Below, one piece after another: positions 7,348 through 16,900 of a stretch of 38,099 nt of DNA; positions within the stretch are counted from its first letter, which is position 1; each line of letters opens with the position of its first letter. Origin of the DNA: Bacteroidales bacterium (lineage in GTDB: Bacteria; Bacteroidota; Bacteroidia; Bacteroidales; Lentimicrobiaceae); assembly GCA_022837485.1 (NCBI GenBank), contig JALHHH010000055.1, positions 1 through 38,099 on the forward strand, in the 5' to 3' direction. The position numbers and the translations under genes are program-made. Under the pieces are notes generated by a model, which saw nothing but the letters and a program-made list of their open reading frames with translations, did no database searches and had not been told where the DNA came from.

Positions 7348-10300
7348 TGAATATAACGGATTATATTTTCCACCGGAAGGCGATATTCTATTTCATCTTC
7401 TTTGCTATGATTGCCGGTGGCATTCTTGCTTTTCGCAGCATCAGCAAGCTTGAGGATCCGGAGTTGGTGGTGATGCAGAGCCAGATTGTTACTGTTTATC
7501 CGGGAGCTTCGGCGCATGAGGTAGAGATGCAGGTTACCAATGCAATTGAAGAACATCTCAATACCCTTGCCAACGTAGAAAGCATACGGTCCAAATCGAT
7601 GCCCAATCTTTCGGTTGTGGCTGTTACGCTTGAGCTTACCGTACCACAGGAGGAAATAGAGCAACGCTGGGATTACCTGAGGCGCCGGATGAACGAAGTA
7701 ATTCCCGAACTGCCCGAAGGCACATTGGCACCCATGATCTACGACGATTTCGGGGATGTTTACGGGATGTTTTACGCAATGACAGCCGAAGGCTTTACCT
7801 ACAAGGAGATGAGTCGGATGGCCCGTTATATTCAGCGTGAAATGCTTGCCATTGAAGGGGTGGCGAGGGTTGAAATATACGGTGAGCAGGAGCCGGTAAC
7901 CGAAATAGTATTTACCCCTTCCGGGATGGGTGAACTTGGTATTTATCCCCTTCAGGTAATGGCAGCCATCAACGGACAAACCTCCACCGTTTATCCCGGA
8001 CCTCTGCAAACCGGCAGTCAGCGCATCAACATAGAGGTGGATGGCCGGATTAAAAGTCCGGAAGATGTTGCAGGCACACTCGTAAAAGGAATCAACGGCA
8101 ATATCTTCAAACTCTCCGATATAGCTAAGGTCGGGGAGACTTACAGCTATCCCCTCCGGAACACTTTTTTTCTGAACAATCGGAAAGCAATCGGCATTTC
8201 CCTTTCGATGGAATCGGGAGAGAACATAGTGGAAGTTGGAAAGAGAGTAGAAAAACGCCTTTCTGAGCTTCAGAAAAATATTCCACTGGGTTACAGCTTC
8301 GAAAAAGTCTTCTTCCAGCCCGATCTGGTGAAAAAGTCGATCGACGGCTTTATGTTCAATCTTTTGGCTTCCGTTGCCATTGTTATTCTGGTTCTTATGA
8401 TCGCGATGGGACTTCGCAGCGGAATCATCATAGGATCGGGGCTGGTGCTGACGATAATGGCTACATTTCCTATATTGCTGGCTGCCGGGGGTACGCTTCA
8501 GCGTATTTCTCTGGGAGCCTTTATCGTTGCCATGGGAATGCTGGTCGACAATGCCATTGTAGTTCTTGACGGCATTCTTGTTAACCTGAAAAAAGGGATT
8601 CCCCGGCACAAGGCACTTATCGATCCGGCAAAAAAAACTGCCTGGCCGCTTTTCGGTGCCACATTTATCGCCATAGCGGCTTTCCTTCCGGTATATCTTT
8701 CGCAGGATGCAGCCGGTACCTATGCCCGCGATCTTTTTGTTGTGCTTTGTATATCCTTGCTTATAAGCTGGTTACTTGCAATGACGCAGGTTCCGCTTTT
8801 TGCCGGTAAACTTTTAACGTTTCGGGCTGTAACCGATGAAAAAGATCTTTTCAGCGGGAAATTTTATGGCAAGCTTAGAAAGGTGCTCAACACACTTCTT
8901 CATTACAAAACGGCAACACTTTCCATATCGGCCATTCTGCTGGCCGCGGCTGCATTTAACTTCGGCAACATCAAAAAATCGTTTTTCCCCGACTTCAACT
9001 ATAATCAGGCATACATAGAATACCGTCTGCCTGCCGGAGCAAGTCCGCAAAGGGTTAACAACGATCTTCACAGCATTACCGAATACCTCAATTCGCTTGA
9101 CGAAGTTAAAATGGTAGCTTCGAGTCATGGACAGACTCCATCCCGTTACTGCCTTGTTCGTCCTATGGGAGAAGCCGGCGACAATTACGGGGAGCTGATC
9201 GTGAACTTTGAAGATTACGAAACCATGATCCGGATGAAACCTCAAATAGCGGAATATCTGCACGGCAATTTCCCCGATGCCCGCACCCGGATCCGGAAAT
9301 ACAATCTCTCGATCAAGGCCTCGCATACCGTTGAAGTCGAATTTTCAGGTCCCGATCCTGCGGTATTGCGTAATTTGAGCGATCGGGCAAAAGAAATTTT
9401 CAGACAAAATCCATACGTCGATCAGTACACTCTGGAAGACGACTGGGAGCCTGCCGGCGAGGTGCTTACGGCCCGGTATGCCCAGCAGGCAGCGCGCAGA
9501 ACCGGCACCACCCGCCAGGATGTGAGCAATGCCCTTCTGGCAGCAACCGACGGACTGCCCATAGGGTCATACTTCGAAAACCAGACCCGGGTGAACATTG
9601 TGATGAAACTCAGGAATCCCGACGGGTCGCGCATCGAACAACCCGGCGATATTCCCGTCTGGAATATGATTCCGGATGTATCGGGTCTTAACGAACAAAC
9701 CATTCGCGAATTGATGACTGGAATAAAATCGGCAGAGGATCTCACCCGGGAGCTCATCCGTCCTGTTCCGCTTAGTGCCGTTACCAGCGGACTCGACCTT
9801 ACCTGGCAGGAACCGGTTGTCAGGCGCATCAATGGGAGGAGAGCCATTCAGGTACAATGCGAACCCGGTGACGACTACAGTCCGGCACTTGTTTTAAATA
9901 CCAGCAGGAAGGCCATGGAAGACATCCCGCTTCCCGACGGTTACAAGCTTACCTGGGTAGGCGAGCATGAACTGCAGGGCGATGCACTCAGAAACATTTT
10001 CAGATTCCTTCCGATTGCCATCACACTCATCATACTTACACTTATACTGCTTTTCAACGATTTCAGGAAACCACTTATCGTTCTGCTGTGCATCCCGATG
10101 GCCTTTACGGGAATTGTTCCCGGTATGATACTGGCCGGACAGCCGTTTACCTTTATGGCCATCATCGGATCGTTCGGACTGATGGGAATGATAGTAAAGA
10201 ATGCCATTGTACTTATTGACGAAGCAGAGCAACTCATTGCATCAGGTGCTGAAAAACACCTGGCACTTGTCAACGCAACCATCTCGCGTACACGCCCTGT

Positions 10301-10481
10301 GCTGCTTGCGTCCCTGACTACCATTCTGGGAATGCTGCCCCTGCTGTCCGATCCCATGTATGCAAGCATGGCCGTAGCCATCATCAGCGGGTTGCTTATC
10401 GGCACCCTGATTACACTGCTGTTTGTTCCCATCCTTTATGCCGCATTTTACGGGGTAAGGCCCGGGAACGTTAAACTGTAA
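7344..10481 (+). CDS. RND-family efflux permease (AcrB-like)
   Basis: A 1045-residue inner-membrane proton antiporter, normal length for the hydrophobe/amphiphile RND family. It has an N-terminal membrane helix (YFIFFAMIAGGILAF), two large periplasmic loops, and two sets of membrane helices. The helix-4 proton-relay motif reads MLVDNAIVVLD with D402 and N403, where AcrB has two aspartates. The helix-10 lysine is kept (K952 in MIVKNAIVLID). The start ATG overlaps the adaptor's TGA. It is the middle gene of the adaptor-permease-channel operon and pumps substrates from the periplasm or membrane out through the TolC-like partner. The D-to-N change occurs in other RND subgroups and does not imply loss of function. 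Confidence 0.95.
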   Translation: MMNITDYIFHRKAIFYFIFFAMIAGGILAFRSISKLEDPELVVMQSQIVTVYPGASAHEVEMQVTNAIEEHLNTLANVESIRSKSMPNLSVVAVTLELTVPQEEIEQRWDYLRRRMNEVIPELPEGTLAPMIYDDFGDVYGMFYAMTAEGFTYKEMSRMARYIQREMLAIEGVARVEIYGEQEPVTEIVFTPSGMGELGIYPLQVMAAINGQTSTVYPGPLQTGSQRINIEVDGRIKSPEDVAGTLVKGINGNIFKLSDIAKVGETYSYPLRNTFFLNNRKAIGISLSMESGENIVEVGKRVEKRLSELQKNIPLGYSFEKVFFQPDLVKKSIDGFMFNLLASVAIVILVLMIAMGLRSGIIIGSGLVLTIMATFPILLAAGGTLQRISLGAFIVAMGMLVDNAIVVLDGILVNLKKGIPRHKALIDPAKKTAWPLFGATFIAIAAFLPVYLSQDAAGTYARDLFVVLCISLLISWLLAMTQVPLFAGKLLTFRAVTDEKDLFSGKFYGKLRKVLNTLLHYKTATLSISAILLAAAAFNFGNIKKSFFPDFNYNQAYIEYRLPAGASPQRVNNDLHSITEYLNSLDEVKMVASSHGQTPSRYCLVRPMGEAGDNYGELIVNFEDYETMIRMKPQIAEYLHGNFPDARTRIRKYNLSIKASHTVEVEFSGPDPAVLRNLSDRAKEIFRQNPYVDQYTLEDDWEPAGEVLTARYAQQAARRTGTTRQDVSNALLAATDGLPIGSYFENQTRVNIVMKLRNPDGSRIEQPGDIPVWNMIPDVSGLNEQTIRELMTGIKSAEDLTRELIRPVPLSAVTSGLDLTWQEPVVRRINGRRAIQVQCEPGDDYSPALVLNTSRKAMEDIPLPDGYKLTWVGEHELQGDALRNIFRFLPIAITLIILTLILLFNDFRKPLIVLLCIPMAFTGIVPGMILAGQPFTFMAIIGSFGLMGMIVKNAIVLIDEAEQLIASGAEKHLALVNATISRTRPVLLASLTTILGMLPLLSDPMYASMAVAIISGLLIGTLITLLFVPILYAAFYGVRPGNVKL

Positions 10482-11906
10482 ATGAACCTTACTATGAATA
10501 CGATACGTATTTTCGCACTGCTTCTTTCATCAATCACCGCTACCAATGTAAGCGGCCAGGAAATAATGAGCCTGATGCAATGCCGGCAGCGGGCAATTGC
10601 GACGAACGATAACCTGAAAATTGCCAGGCTTCAGCATGAACAAGCGCGCGAACAGCAGTCGGCTGCCCGTACCATGAGGCTGCCCTCGCTCGCTTTCGCC
10701 GGAACTGCAATATACCAGGACAAGGACTTCGAAACGGAGCTCACTCTTCCTACGGTAAAGCCAAATCCATTAACCGGAGAGCTGGAGCCCAACATCATGA
10801 TTCATCCGCTGACGGGCGAGCCGGTGATTGGACCCGACGGAAATCCCGTTTTCAATTTATATGCATGGATGCCCCTGAGTGTAAGCCTAAGCGGAGCCTA
10901 TCAGCTGGAGTTAACGCTGCAACAGCCCGTATATGCAGGTGGAAAAATTGAAGCCGGTAATCGTATGGCTGAGGTTGGCGTTGAGATGGCCTCCGGAAAT
11001 ATAGAGCTGTACAAAAACAATACCCTATTGGAAGCCGACAACGCATACTGGACGTTTGTATCGCTGAGCGAGAAGGTGAAGCTGGCCACACAGGCGGTTG
11101 CAATGCTGGAAGAGCTTGTTGCCAGAATGCAGAATACACATGAGGTCGGTTTTGCACAACGCAACGACCTGATGAAAGCTTCGGTTGAGCTGAACACTGC
11201 CCGCCTGAATCTTCAGCGCGCACGGAACGGTTACGAACTCAGCCGTATGGATTTGTGCCGAATCACCGGCTACCCCGCCGAAACGCACATCGTCGCCACC
11301 GACACAATCATCGAAGCAGTAGCTCCCTTACTGTCCGATTCACCGCGAGCCAAATCCGTAAACCGTCCTGAATATAAAATTCTCGAAAGAAACATCGCCC
11401 TTCAGGATCAGAACATCCGGATGGTACGGGCCGATTTTTTGCCGGTCGCCGGGCTGCAGGCATCCTATAATCATTTAGGTGGCATTGAGTTCAGCGGCAC
11501 TGAGTTTGACAATACCAGTCTGAATGTGATGGCTTCTGTTAAAATTCCGTTGTTTCACTGGGGAGAGGGTATGCGAAAGATAAGATCGGCACAAATCGAA
11601 AAACAGATCAAAGAAGCTGAGCTCTCACGAATAAACCAATTGCTTCAGCTCGAAGCCGAACAGGCCGCAATGAGTCTGATGCTGGCGTGGGAGCGCATTC
11701 GTATGAACGAGAAAGCCCTTGAGCAGGCAGACGAAAACCTGAGACTCAGCCGCGACAATTACGAAGTCGGCATGGAAACCATAAGCGAAGTTCTAATAGC
11801 TCAAACACAATGGCAGCAGGCATACAGCGAACTTATAGATGCAAAAGCCGAATTTCGGAAAATGGAAACAGCCTGGGAGAAAGTCAACGGTACTTTAGGC
11901 GAATAA
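10482..11906 (+). CDS. TolC-like outer membrane efflux protein
   Basis: A 474-residue outer-membrane channel of the TolC/OEP family, completing the tripartite pump. It begins with a signal peptide (IFALLLSSITATNVSGQ) and shows the duplicated long-helix architecture: ALQHEQAREQ-type helices, a beta-strand region around residues 75-145, a helix pair, then a second half including GLQASYNHLGG and a final coiled-coil (AEQAAMSLMLAWERIRMNEK, then SRDNYEVGMETISEVLIAQ). The ATG directly abuts the permease stop codon, so it is certainly in the same transcript. An in-frame ATG five codons on is an alternative start. Confidence 0.93.
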   Translation: MNLTMNTIRIFALLLSSITATNVSGQEIMSLMQCRQRAIATNDNLKIARLQHEQAREQQSAARTMRLPSLAFAGTAIYQDKDFETELTLPTVKPNPLTGELEPNIMIHPLTGEPVIGPDGNPVFNLYAWMPLSVSLSGAYQLELTLQQPVYAGGKIEAGNRMAEVGVEMASGNIELYKNNTLLEADNAYWTFVSLSEKVKLATQAVAMLEELVARMQNTHEVGFAQRNDLMKASVELNTARLNLQRARNGYELSRMDLCRITGYPAETHIVATDTIIEAVAPLLSDSPRAKSVNRPEYKILERNIALQDQNIRMVRADFLPVAGLQASYNHLGGIEFSGTEFDNTSLNVMASVKIPLFHWGEGMRKIRSAQIEKQIKEAELSRINQLLQLEAEQAAMSLMLAWERIRMNEKALEQADENLRLSRDNYEVGMETISEVLIAQTQWQQAYSELIDAKAEFRKMETAWEKVNGTLGE

Positions 11907-11997
11907 CCCTTTCCGGACAATGTTATATGTAAAAGTAATGGAAGCCGGGCTGCAAAAGCAACGGAATCAGATCCTGAAGTCCTGGTTAAAAAAGGCG

Positions 11998-12005
11998 TAC
12001 TTTTG
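11998..12005 (+). promoter_or_regulatory. Candidate -7 element upstream of the histidine kinase
   Basis: TACTTTTG again matches TAnnTTTG exactly and is identical to the element before the adaptor gene. It ends only eight bases before the kinase ATG, so the mRNA would have almost no leader. No clear -33 element is visible. Confidence 0.42.
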
Positions 12006-12013
12006 AGAATGCT

Positions 12014-13066
12014 ATGAATAAACGCGAAACACACAGCAATAACCTTCACATCATCAGCCGGCTTTCTGACTACACACCCAAAAGTGTACTGGTCAGAATT
12101 GCCCTTGTAAGTGGTGTGGGATGGCTGTTCTTATTTATGGCAAGCTGGTTTGCCGGTGATGGAAGTGCAGATGTTTCTGCATTGGAATACATCCGCACTA
12201 TACTGATCTTTAATATTATAAGCGAAGGAAACGTACTTTTCGACCACATTGCGGAACGCTACCTCCCTATACCTGAAAAGATTAGTCTCCGAATCATCCT
12301 GCATGCCCTGCTAAGCTTATTAATGGGCGGTTTAATTCTTGTTCTGCTGATGATGACAGGCAGAGATATTCTGTTTTTCTCCAACCCCATCATGCAAATG
12401 ATGATACTGTTTGGTCTTATTTTTATTTTTATACTGATACTGGTATCGATAACCTTAAGAATCATTGACAAATGGATTACTTCCATATGGCAGCTGGAGG
12501 AGATAAAAGCTCTGAAACTGGCAAGCGATTACCATTCACTTCAAGCACAGCTGAACCCTCATTTCCTATTCAACAATCTAAGTGTACTTAAATCGATGAT
12601 AACCTATGATCCGGAGGCTGCAGCTCAGTTTACGCAGAATTTTACAGACGTATACCGGTATGTTCTTCAAAGCAAGGATAAGACGACGGTAAAACTTTCA
12701 GAGGAGCTTGAATTTCTGGAAGCATTCACAGCTCTTCACAAAGAGCGCATGGGAAGTGCTCTTCATGTTGAAACCGATATCAGTGAAGCGCAGTTAAAGC
12801 GGGAGCTTCCCCCTCTGGCACTTCAGCAGCTTGTGGAAAACGCACTGAAGCATAACGTTGCGCTGAAGGATTCGCCTCTGCACGTTATTATCAGGAGTAA
12901 TGCAGACACAATAACCGTTACCAATAACGTTAACCCCAAGGAAGCAACCTATTCTGAAAAAACTGGACTGGCAAACCTTAAACAGCGGTATGCACTGCTT
13001 ACCAGCCGGCAGGTAGAGATTTTGCAGGACAACTCAATGTTTGAAGTACATATTCCTTTGTTATGA
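12014..13066 (+). CDS. LytS/YehU-type sensor histidine kinase
   Basis: A 350-residue membrane histidine kinase of the His_kinase (LytS) family. About four hydrophobic segments (25-45, 60-77, 93-113, 127-150) form the N-terminal membrane sensor. The kinase part follows directly: phospho-acceptor H183 in LNPHFLFNN, N-box around N276 in QQLVENALKH, and a short G-box TGLANLKQRYALL. There is no periplasmic sensor domain, so the signal is probably read within the membrane. Its TGA overlaps the start of the response regulator by four bases (ATGA), so the two are co-translated. It lies 107 bases after the efflux operon on the same strand and may regulate it or act with it. Confidence 0.93.
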   Translation: MNKRETHSNNLHIISRLSDYTPKSVLVRIALVSGVGWLFLFMASWFAGDGSADVSALEYIRTILIFNIISEGNVLFDHIAERYLPIPEKISLRIILHALLSLLMGGLILVLLMMTGRDILFFSNPIMQMMILFGLIFIFILILVSITLRIIDKWITSIWQLEEIKALKLASDYHSLQAQLNPHFLFNNLSVLKSMITYDPEAAAQFTQNFTDVYRYVLQSKDKTTVKLSEELEFLEAFTALHKERMGSALHVETDISEAQLKRELPPLALQQLVENALKHNVALKDSPLHVIIRSNADTITVTNNVNPKEATYSEKTGLANLKQRYALLTSRQVEILQDNSMFEVHIPLL

Positions 13067-13842
13067 ACAGGAAGGCGAACATACTCCTGATTGAGGATGA
13101 AGATTACAACCTCAGGCTTCTGGAAGGCATGATTCGGAAATTGCGGCCAACATGGCATGTTGCCGGGACTATGGAAAGTGTAAAACGAAGCGTTGAATGG
13201 CTTCTGCAAAACCCCCGTCCCGATCTCATTTTTATGGACATACAGCTTGCCGACGGACTTTGCTTTAAAATATTTGAAGAGACAGAGGTGCAGAGCATGG
13301 TAATCTTTACTACCGCTTACGACAACTACGCCATCAGGGCTTTTAAAGTCAACAGCATCGATTACCTTCTGAAACCCTTTAAAGAGAAAGAACTTGAACA
13401 GGCCATCATCAAATATGAAAATATCGCCGGACTTTCCGTGCCTTCCGGTGGAGTAACGGATTATTCCGAAATTCTGGATGCTATCCGAACCGGTGAAAAG
13501 AAATTCCGCAGCCGCTTCCTTATTTCCAAGGGAGATGCCTACATCCGGCTCGATGTGGATGAAATCGCCTACTTCCACAACGAAAACAGGATTACAACCG
13601 TCGTTACCTTTGGAAACAGCATACACATCGTCGATTTCCCCCTTGATGCTCTGGAAGATCAACTGAATCCCGAGATATTTTACCGAGCCAACCGGCAACT
13701 GATCGTAAATGTAAAGGCGGTGGAACGCATTGAAAACCATTTTGGAGGCAAGCTGAAGCTGCGCCTCACTCCTCCTTTCAGCGGCGATCTGATGGTAAGC
13801 CGGCTCAAGTCGGTCAGCTTCCGTCAATGGATGGGGCAATAG
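13063..13842 (+). CDS. LytTR-family response regulator
   Basis: A 259-residue response regulator, partner of the overlapping kinase. Its receiver domain spans residues 5-120, with the acidic cluster EDED at 11-14, phospho-acceptor D59 (FMDIQLADG) and the conserved lysine K104 (LLKPF). A LytTR DNA-binding domain covers about 150-255 (FLISKGDAYIRLDVDEIAYF, then FYRANRQLIVNVKAVERI). LytTR proteins bind direct repeats upstream of their targets. The nearest candidates are the efflux operon and this pair itself, but no repeat site was convincingly identified. Confidence 0.94.
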   Translation: MNRKANILLIEDEDYNLRLLEGMIRKLRPTWHVAGTMESVKRSVEWLLQNPRPDLIFMDIQLADGLCFKIFEETEVQSMVIFTTAYDNYAIRAFKVNSIDYLLKPFKEKELEQAIIKYENIAGLSVPSGGVTDYSEILDAIRTGEKKFRSRFLISKGDAYIRLDVDEIAYFHNENRITTVVTFGNSIHIVDFPLDALEDQLNPEIFYRANRQLIVNVKAVERIENHFGGKLKLRLTPPFSGDLMVSRLKSVSFRQWMGQ

Positions 13843-13887
13843 CTCCGGACGAATATCTGTTTTCCGTAAAATCATAAGGTATTCAAA

Positions 13888-13916
13888 AAGAGCCCTGTTT
13901 ATCAAACAGGGCTCTT
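13888..13916. terminator. Bidirectional terminator between convergent genes
   Basis: AAGAGCCCTGTTT (13888-13900) and AAACAGGGCTCTT (13904-13916) form a perfect 13-bp stem with a three-base loop. It lies midway between the response regulator stop and the protease stop and would serve both strands. Confidence 0.88.
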
Positions 13917-13941
13917 CTGTTGAATCCATTTTCCGGAATCC

Positions 13942-16900
13942 TTATTTTATATCCACTTCTATCCAGCCGGAGCGATCGGGAGGTGCCGGTGATTTAACTT
14001 TCTTTACCGGATTTTCTTCCAGTTCCCTGAGCAGCACTTCCACAGCTTTTTCAATACCCGGATCAATACCTTTGGCCAGCTGTTCGGGGCGGTCAACCAC
14101 CTCTATATCGGGGTATACCCCTATACCTTCGATGATCCAGTTTTCGTTTTCATCGAAAATTCCGAATCGCGGTACCGAGATGTAGCCGCCATCCACCAGA
14201 CGTGCATTGCCCGATATCCCGACAAGGCCTCCCCAGGTTCGTGTACCGATGAGTTTTCCGAGACCTAGTTTTTTAAAGAAGTAGGGAAACGCATCGCCCC
14301 CGGAGGAGCTGTACCCGTTGATCAGCATCACCTTGGGCCCGTCGTGTGCAACTCCCGGGGCTTTGCTGGGTTCCATGCCGTTGCGGTGCCAGTAGGTAAG
14401 CGTGCGGCGATCGAGCAGATCGGCCATGCGGTCGGGAATAAATCCTCCCCCGTTGTACCGGTCGTCGATGATCAGAGCCTCTTTGTTATGATAGGTATAC
14501 ATACCGCGGTAGAGCTCACGGTTTCCGTCCTGGGCCGTATTAGGCACATAAATGTATCCGATGCGTCCGCCCGAAAGCTTGTCAACCAAAGCCCTGCGCT
14601 CTTCCACCCAGTTGAAATGCTTCAGTTCCACTTCACTTTCGATGGGTTTGATAACAGATATTACGGCTCCGGAAGCATCCGCTTTCTTATTCACGGCTAT
14701 TTCAACGGGCACACCGGCAAGATTTTCCAGGAAAAGATACGGATTGTCTTTTGTGGTGATGTCACGGCCGTTGATGCTGATCAGATAATCGCCTTCTGTA
14801 ACGTTAACCCCCAGTTCGGTAAGCGGTGAACGGCGGGCTTCATTCCAGTTCTCCCCTTTATAGATCCTTTCGATGCGATAGCGTCCTGCTGCAGCATCGG
14901 CAACAAGTTCGGCGCCCAGCAGTCCGGTATTCACCCGCTTCACCCGCCTGATGTCGCCCCAGTCAACATAGGCATGTCCGGCATTCGACTCGGAAACAAT
15001 TTCATTAAGAATGTAATCAAGGTCGAAGCGGCTTCCCACGTAAGGCAGCAGCTCACCGTAACGTTTTTTCAGTCCGGGCCAGTCAACGCCGTGCAGATTA
15101 TTCACGTAGAAATAATCCCTGAAAATGCGCCAGCCGTCGGTATAGATCTGATTCCACTCCATGCGCGGATCGATTTTCATCTCCATACGGTCGAGATCCA
15201 GCTTACCGGTACCCTGCTTCTGGCCCGGAGCAACCTTAGCTATACCATAGTCGCCGCCCGAACGGTAGAGGAACGATTTTCCATCGGCCGAAGGGATAGC
15301 CATAAATACCCGGTCCATAATCTCCTCGGTTTTTTCATCGGCAGCATTGTACCGCATCAGTTTACCATCGCTCACGTAAAGCAGTCCGCCATCGGCGGGG
15401 CCTATGATGCGGTAATTCCCGGAAGGCACCGGCAATGCTTCAACGCGATTGTTGATGCCCTGAAAATCAATGGTAACTTTCAGCTTATCTTCTTTCTTTT
15501 CCGGCTCATCCTTTGCCTTGCCTTTCGATTTGCCGTTGCCGGCTTCTGCAGCCGGTTTCTCCTCGTTTACCGGTTCAACATCGTTCTTCGTCTTAAAGAG
15601 CTTTGATCCGTCGTTTTTAAGGGCAACTGCATAAATTTTCGATGCTTTGTTGTAGAGGTAATCAAACTCATAGCTCGAAAATTCCAGGTTGAAATCTCTG
15701 TTTGAAACAAAGAATATGAACTTTCCGCATTTACTGAATACCGGAGAATAATCGTCAAAGCGGTCGTCGGTAAGCTGAGTAGCTTTGGCTGAGGGTATAT
15801 TGTAAACCCAGACGGCAGAAAAACCGTTTGCACCCTCTTTGTTGTAAGTGATCCACTCCGAATCGGGTGAAAAAGCATAGGTCCGGATTTCGCTTTCAAC
15901 GGCCTTGTCAACCACGGTCTGACGGCCCGATTCCACATCCACCAGCAAAAGCTGCATGGTGCGGTCGCTGTAAACCAGGTATTTGCTGTCGGGCGACCAT
16001 TCCGCATCGTATTTCCAGGCAGCGGAATTACTTGTCAGTTGACGGGGTTTGGCTCCCTTTTTATTTTCGAGAAGGTAGATTTCGTATTCGCCTGTGGCAT
16101 CGGAGTAGTAAGAAATATATTTCCCGTTGGGTGACCAGGAAGGATTGATTTCGCGGGCATTTTGCGTTTGTGTCAGGTTTTCAATAACTCCGTTTTCAGC
16201 CGGAACCGAGAAAATGTCTCCCCTTGCATCGAAGAGGGCGCGTTTTCCGGTAGGCGATATATTCAGGCTGTGAATGTCGTCCTTTACATTCTTAAAATAC
16301 GCTACCAGGTTGGGGTTATCGAAATTCAGGCTGACGGTAATTTTCTCATTCCGGCCGTTGGCAATGTCGAGTTTGTAAAGATAACCGCCGTTTTCGTAGA
16401 CTATCTGTCCGTTTTCACCGGAGGGCCACATCACGTCAAAATCCTTGTGAAAGGTAAGCTGCGTGGTTTGCCTGGTAGTTGTGTTGTAGCGGTAGAGATT
16501 CAGCCTCAGGTCGCGGTCGGAAGCAAAGACGATATCGCTGCCCCACCAGGTTGGCCACTGATCCGATCCGGTAAAGTCTGTAATCTGTTCGGCGGTATTG
16601 TTCTCAAGATCGTAGGTCCACAGTTCGGTGGCCCGACCGCCTTTATACCGTTTCCAGGTTCGGAATTCACGATCGACGGGAGTGAAGGCAAGTTTTTTTG
16701 CATCGGGCGAAAACACGGCAAACCCGCCGTTAACGATGGGCAGTGGACGTTCAAAGCCACCGTCGATATGTACGAGAAAATATTTCCCGTTGCGTTCGCC
16801 AAAGGTGGTACGGTTGGCCCGGATAAGAATCTCTTTGCTGTCGGGAGTCCAGTCGAGAACCACATGGTCGTAACCTCCGCGGGGAGGCATCACACCGACT

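Noticed and set aside
7149..8609. Long minus-strand open frame (486 codons) opposite the adaptor and permease genes
   Set aside because: It is antisense to two clear pump genes and its translation has no domain. It is a shadow of codon bias.
12949..13929. Minus-strand frame of 326 codons opposite the response regulator
   Set aside because: It overlaps a clear LytTR regulator throughout and its product is domainless.
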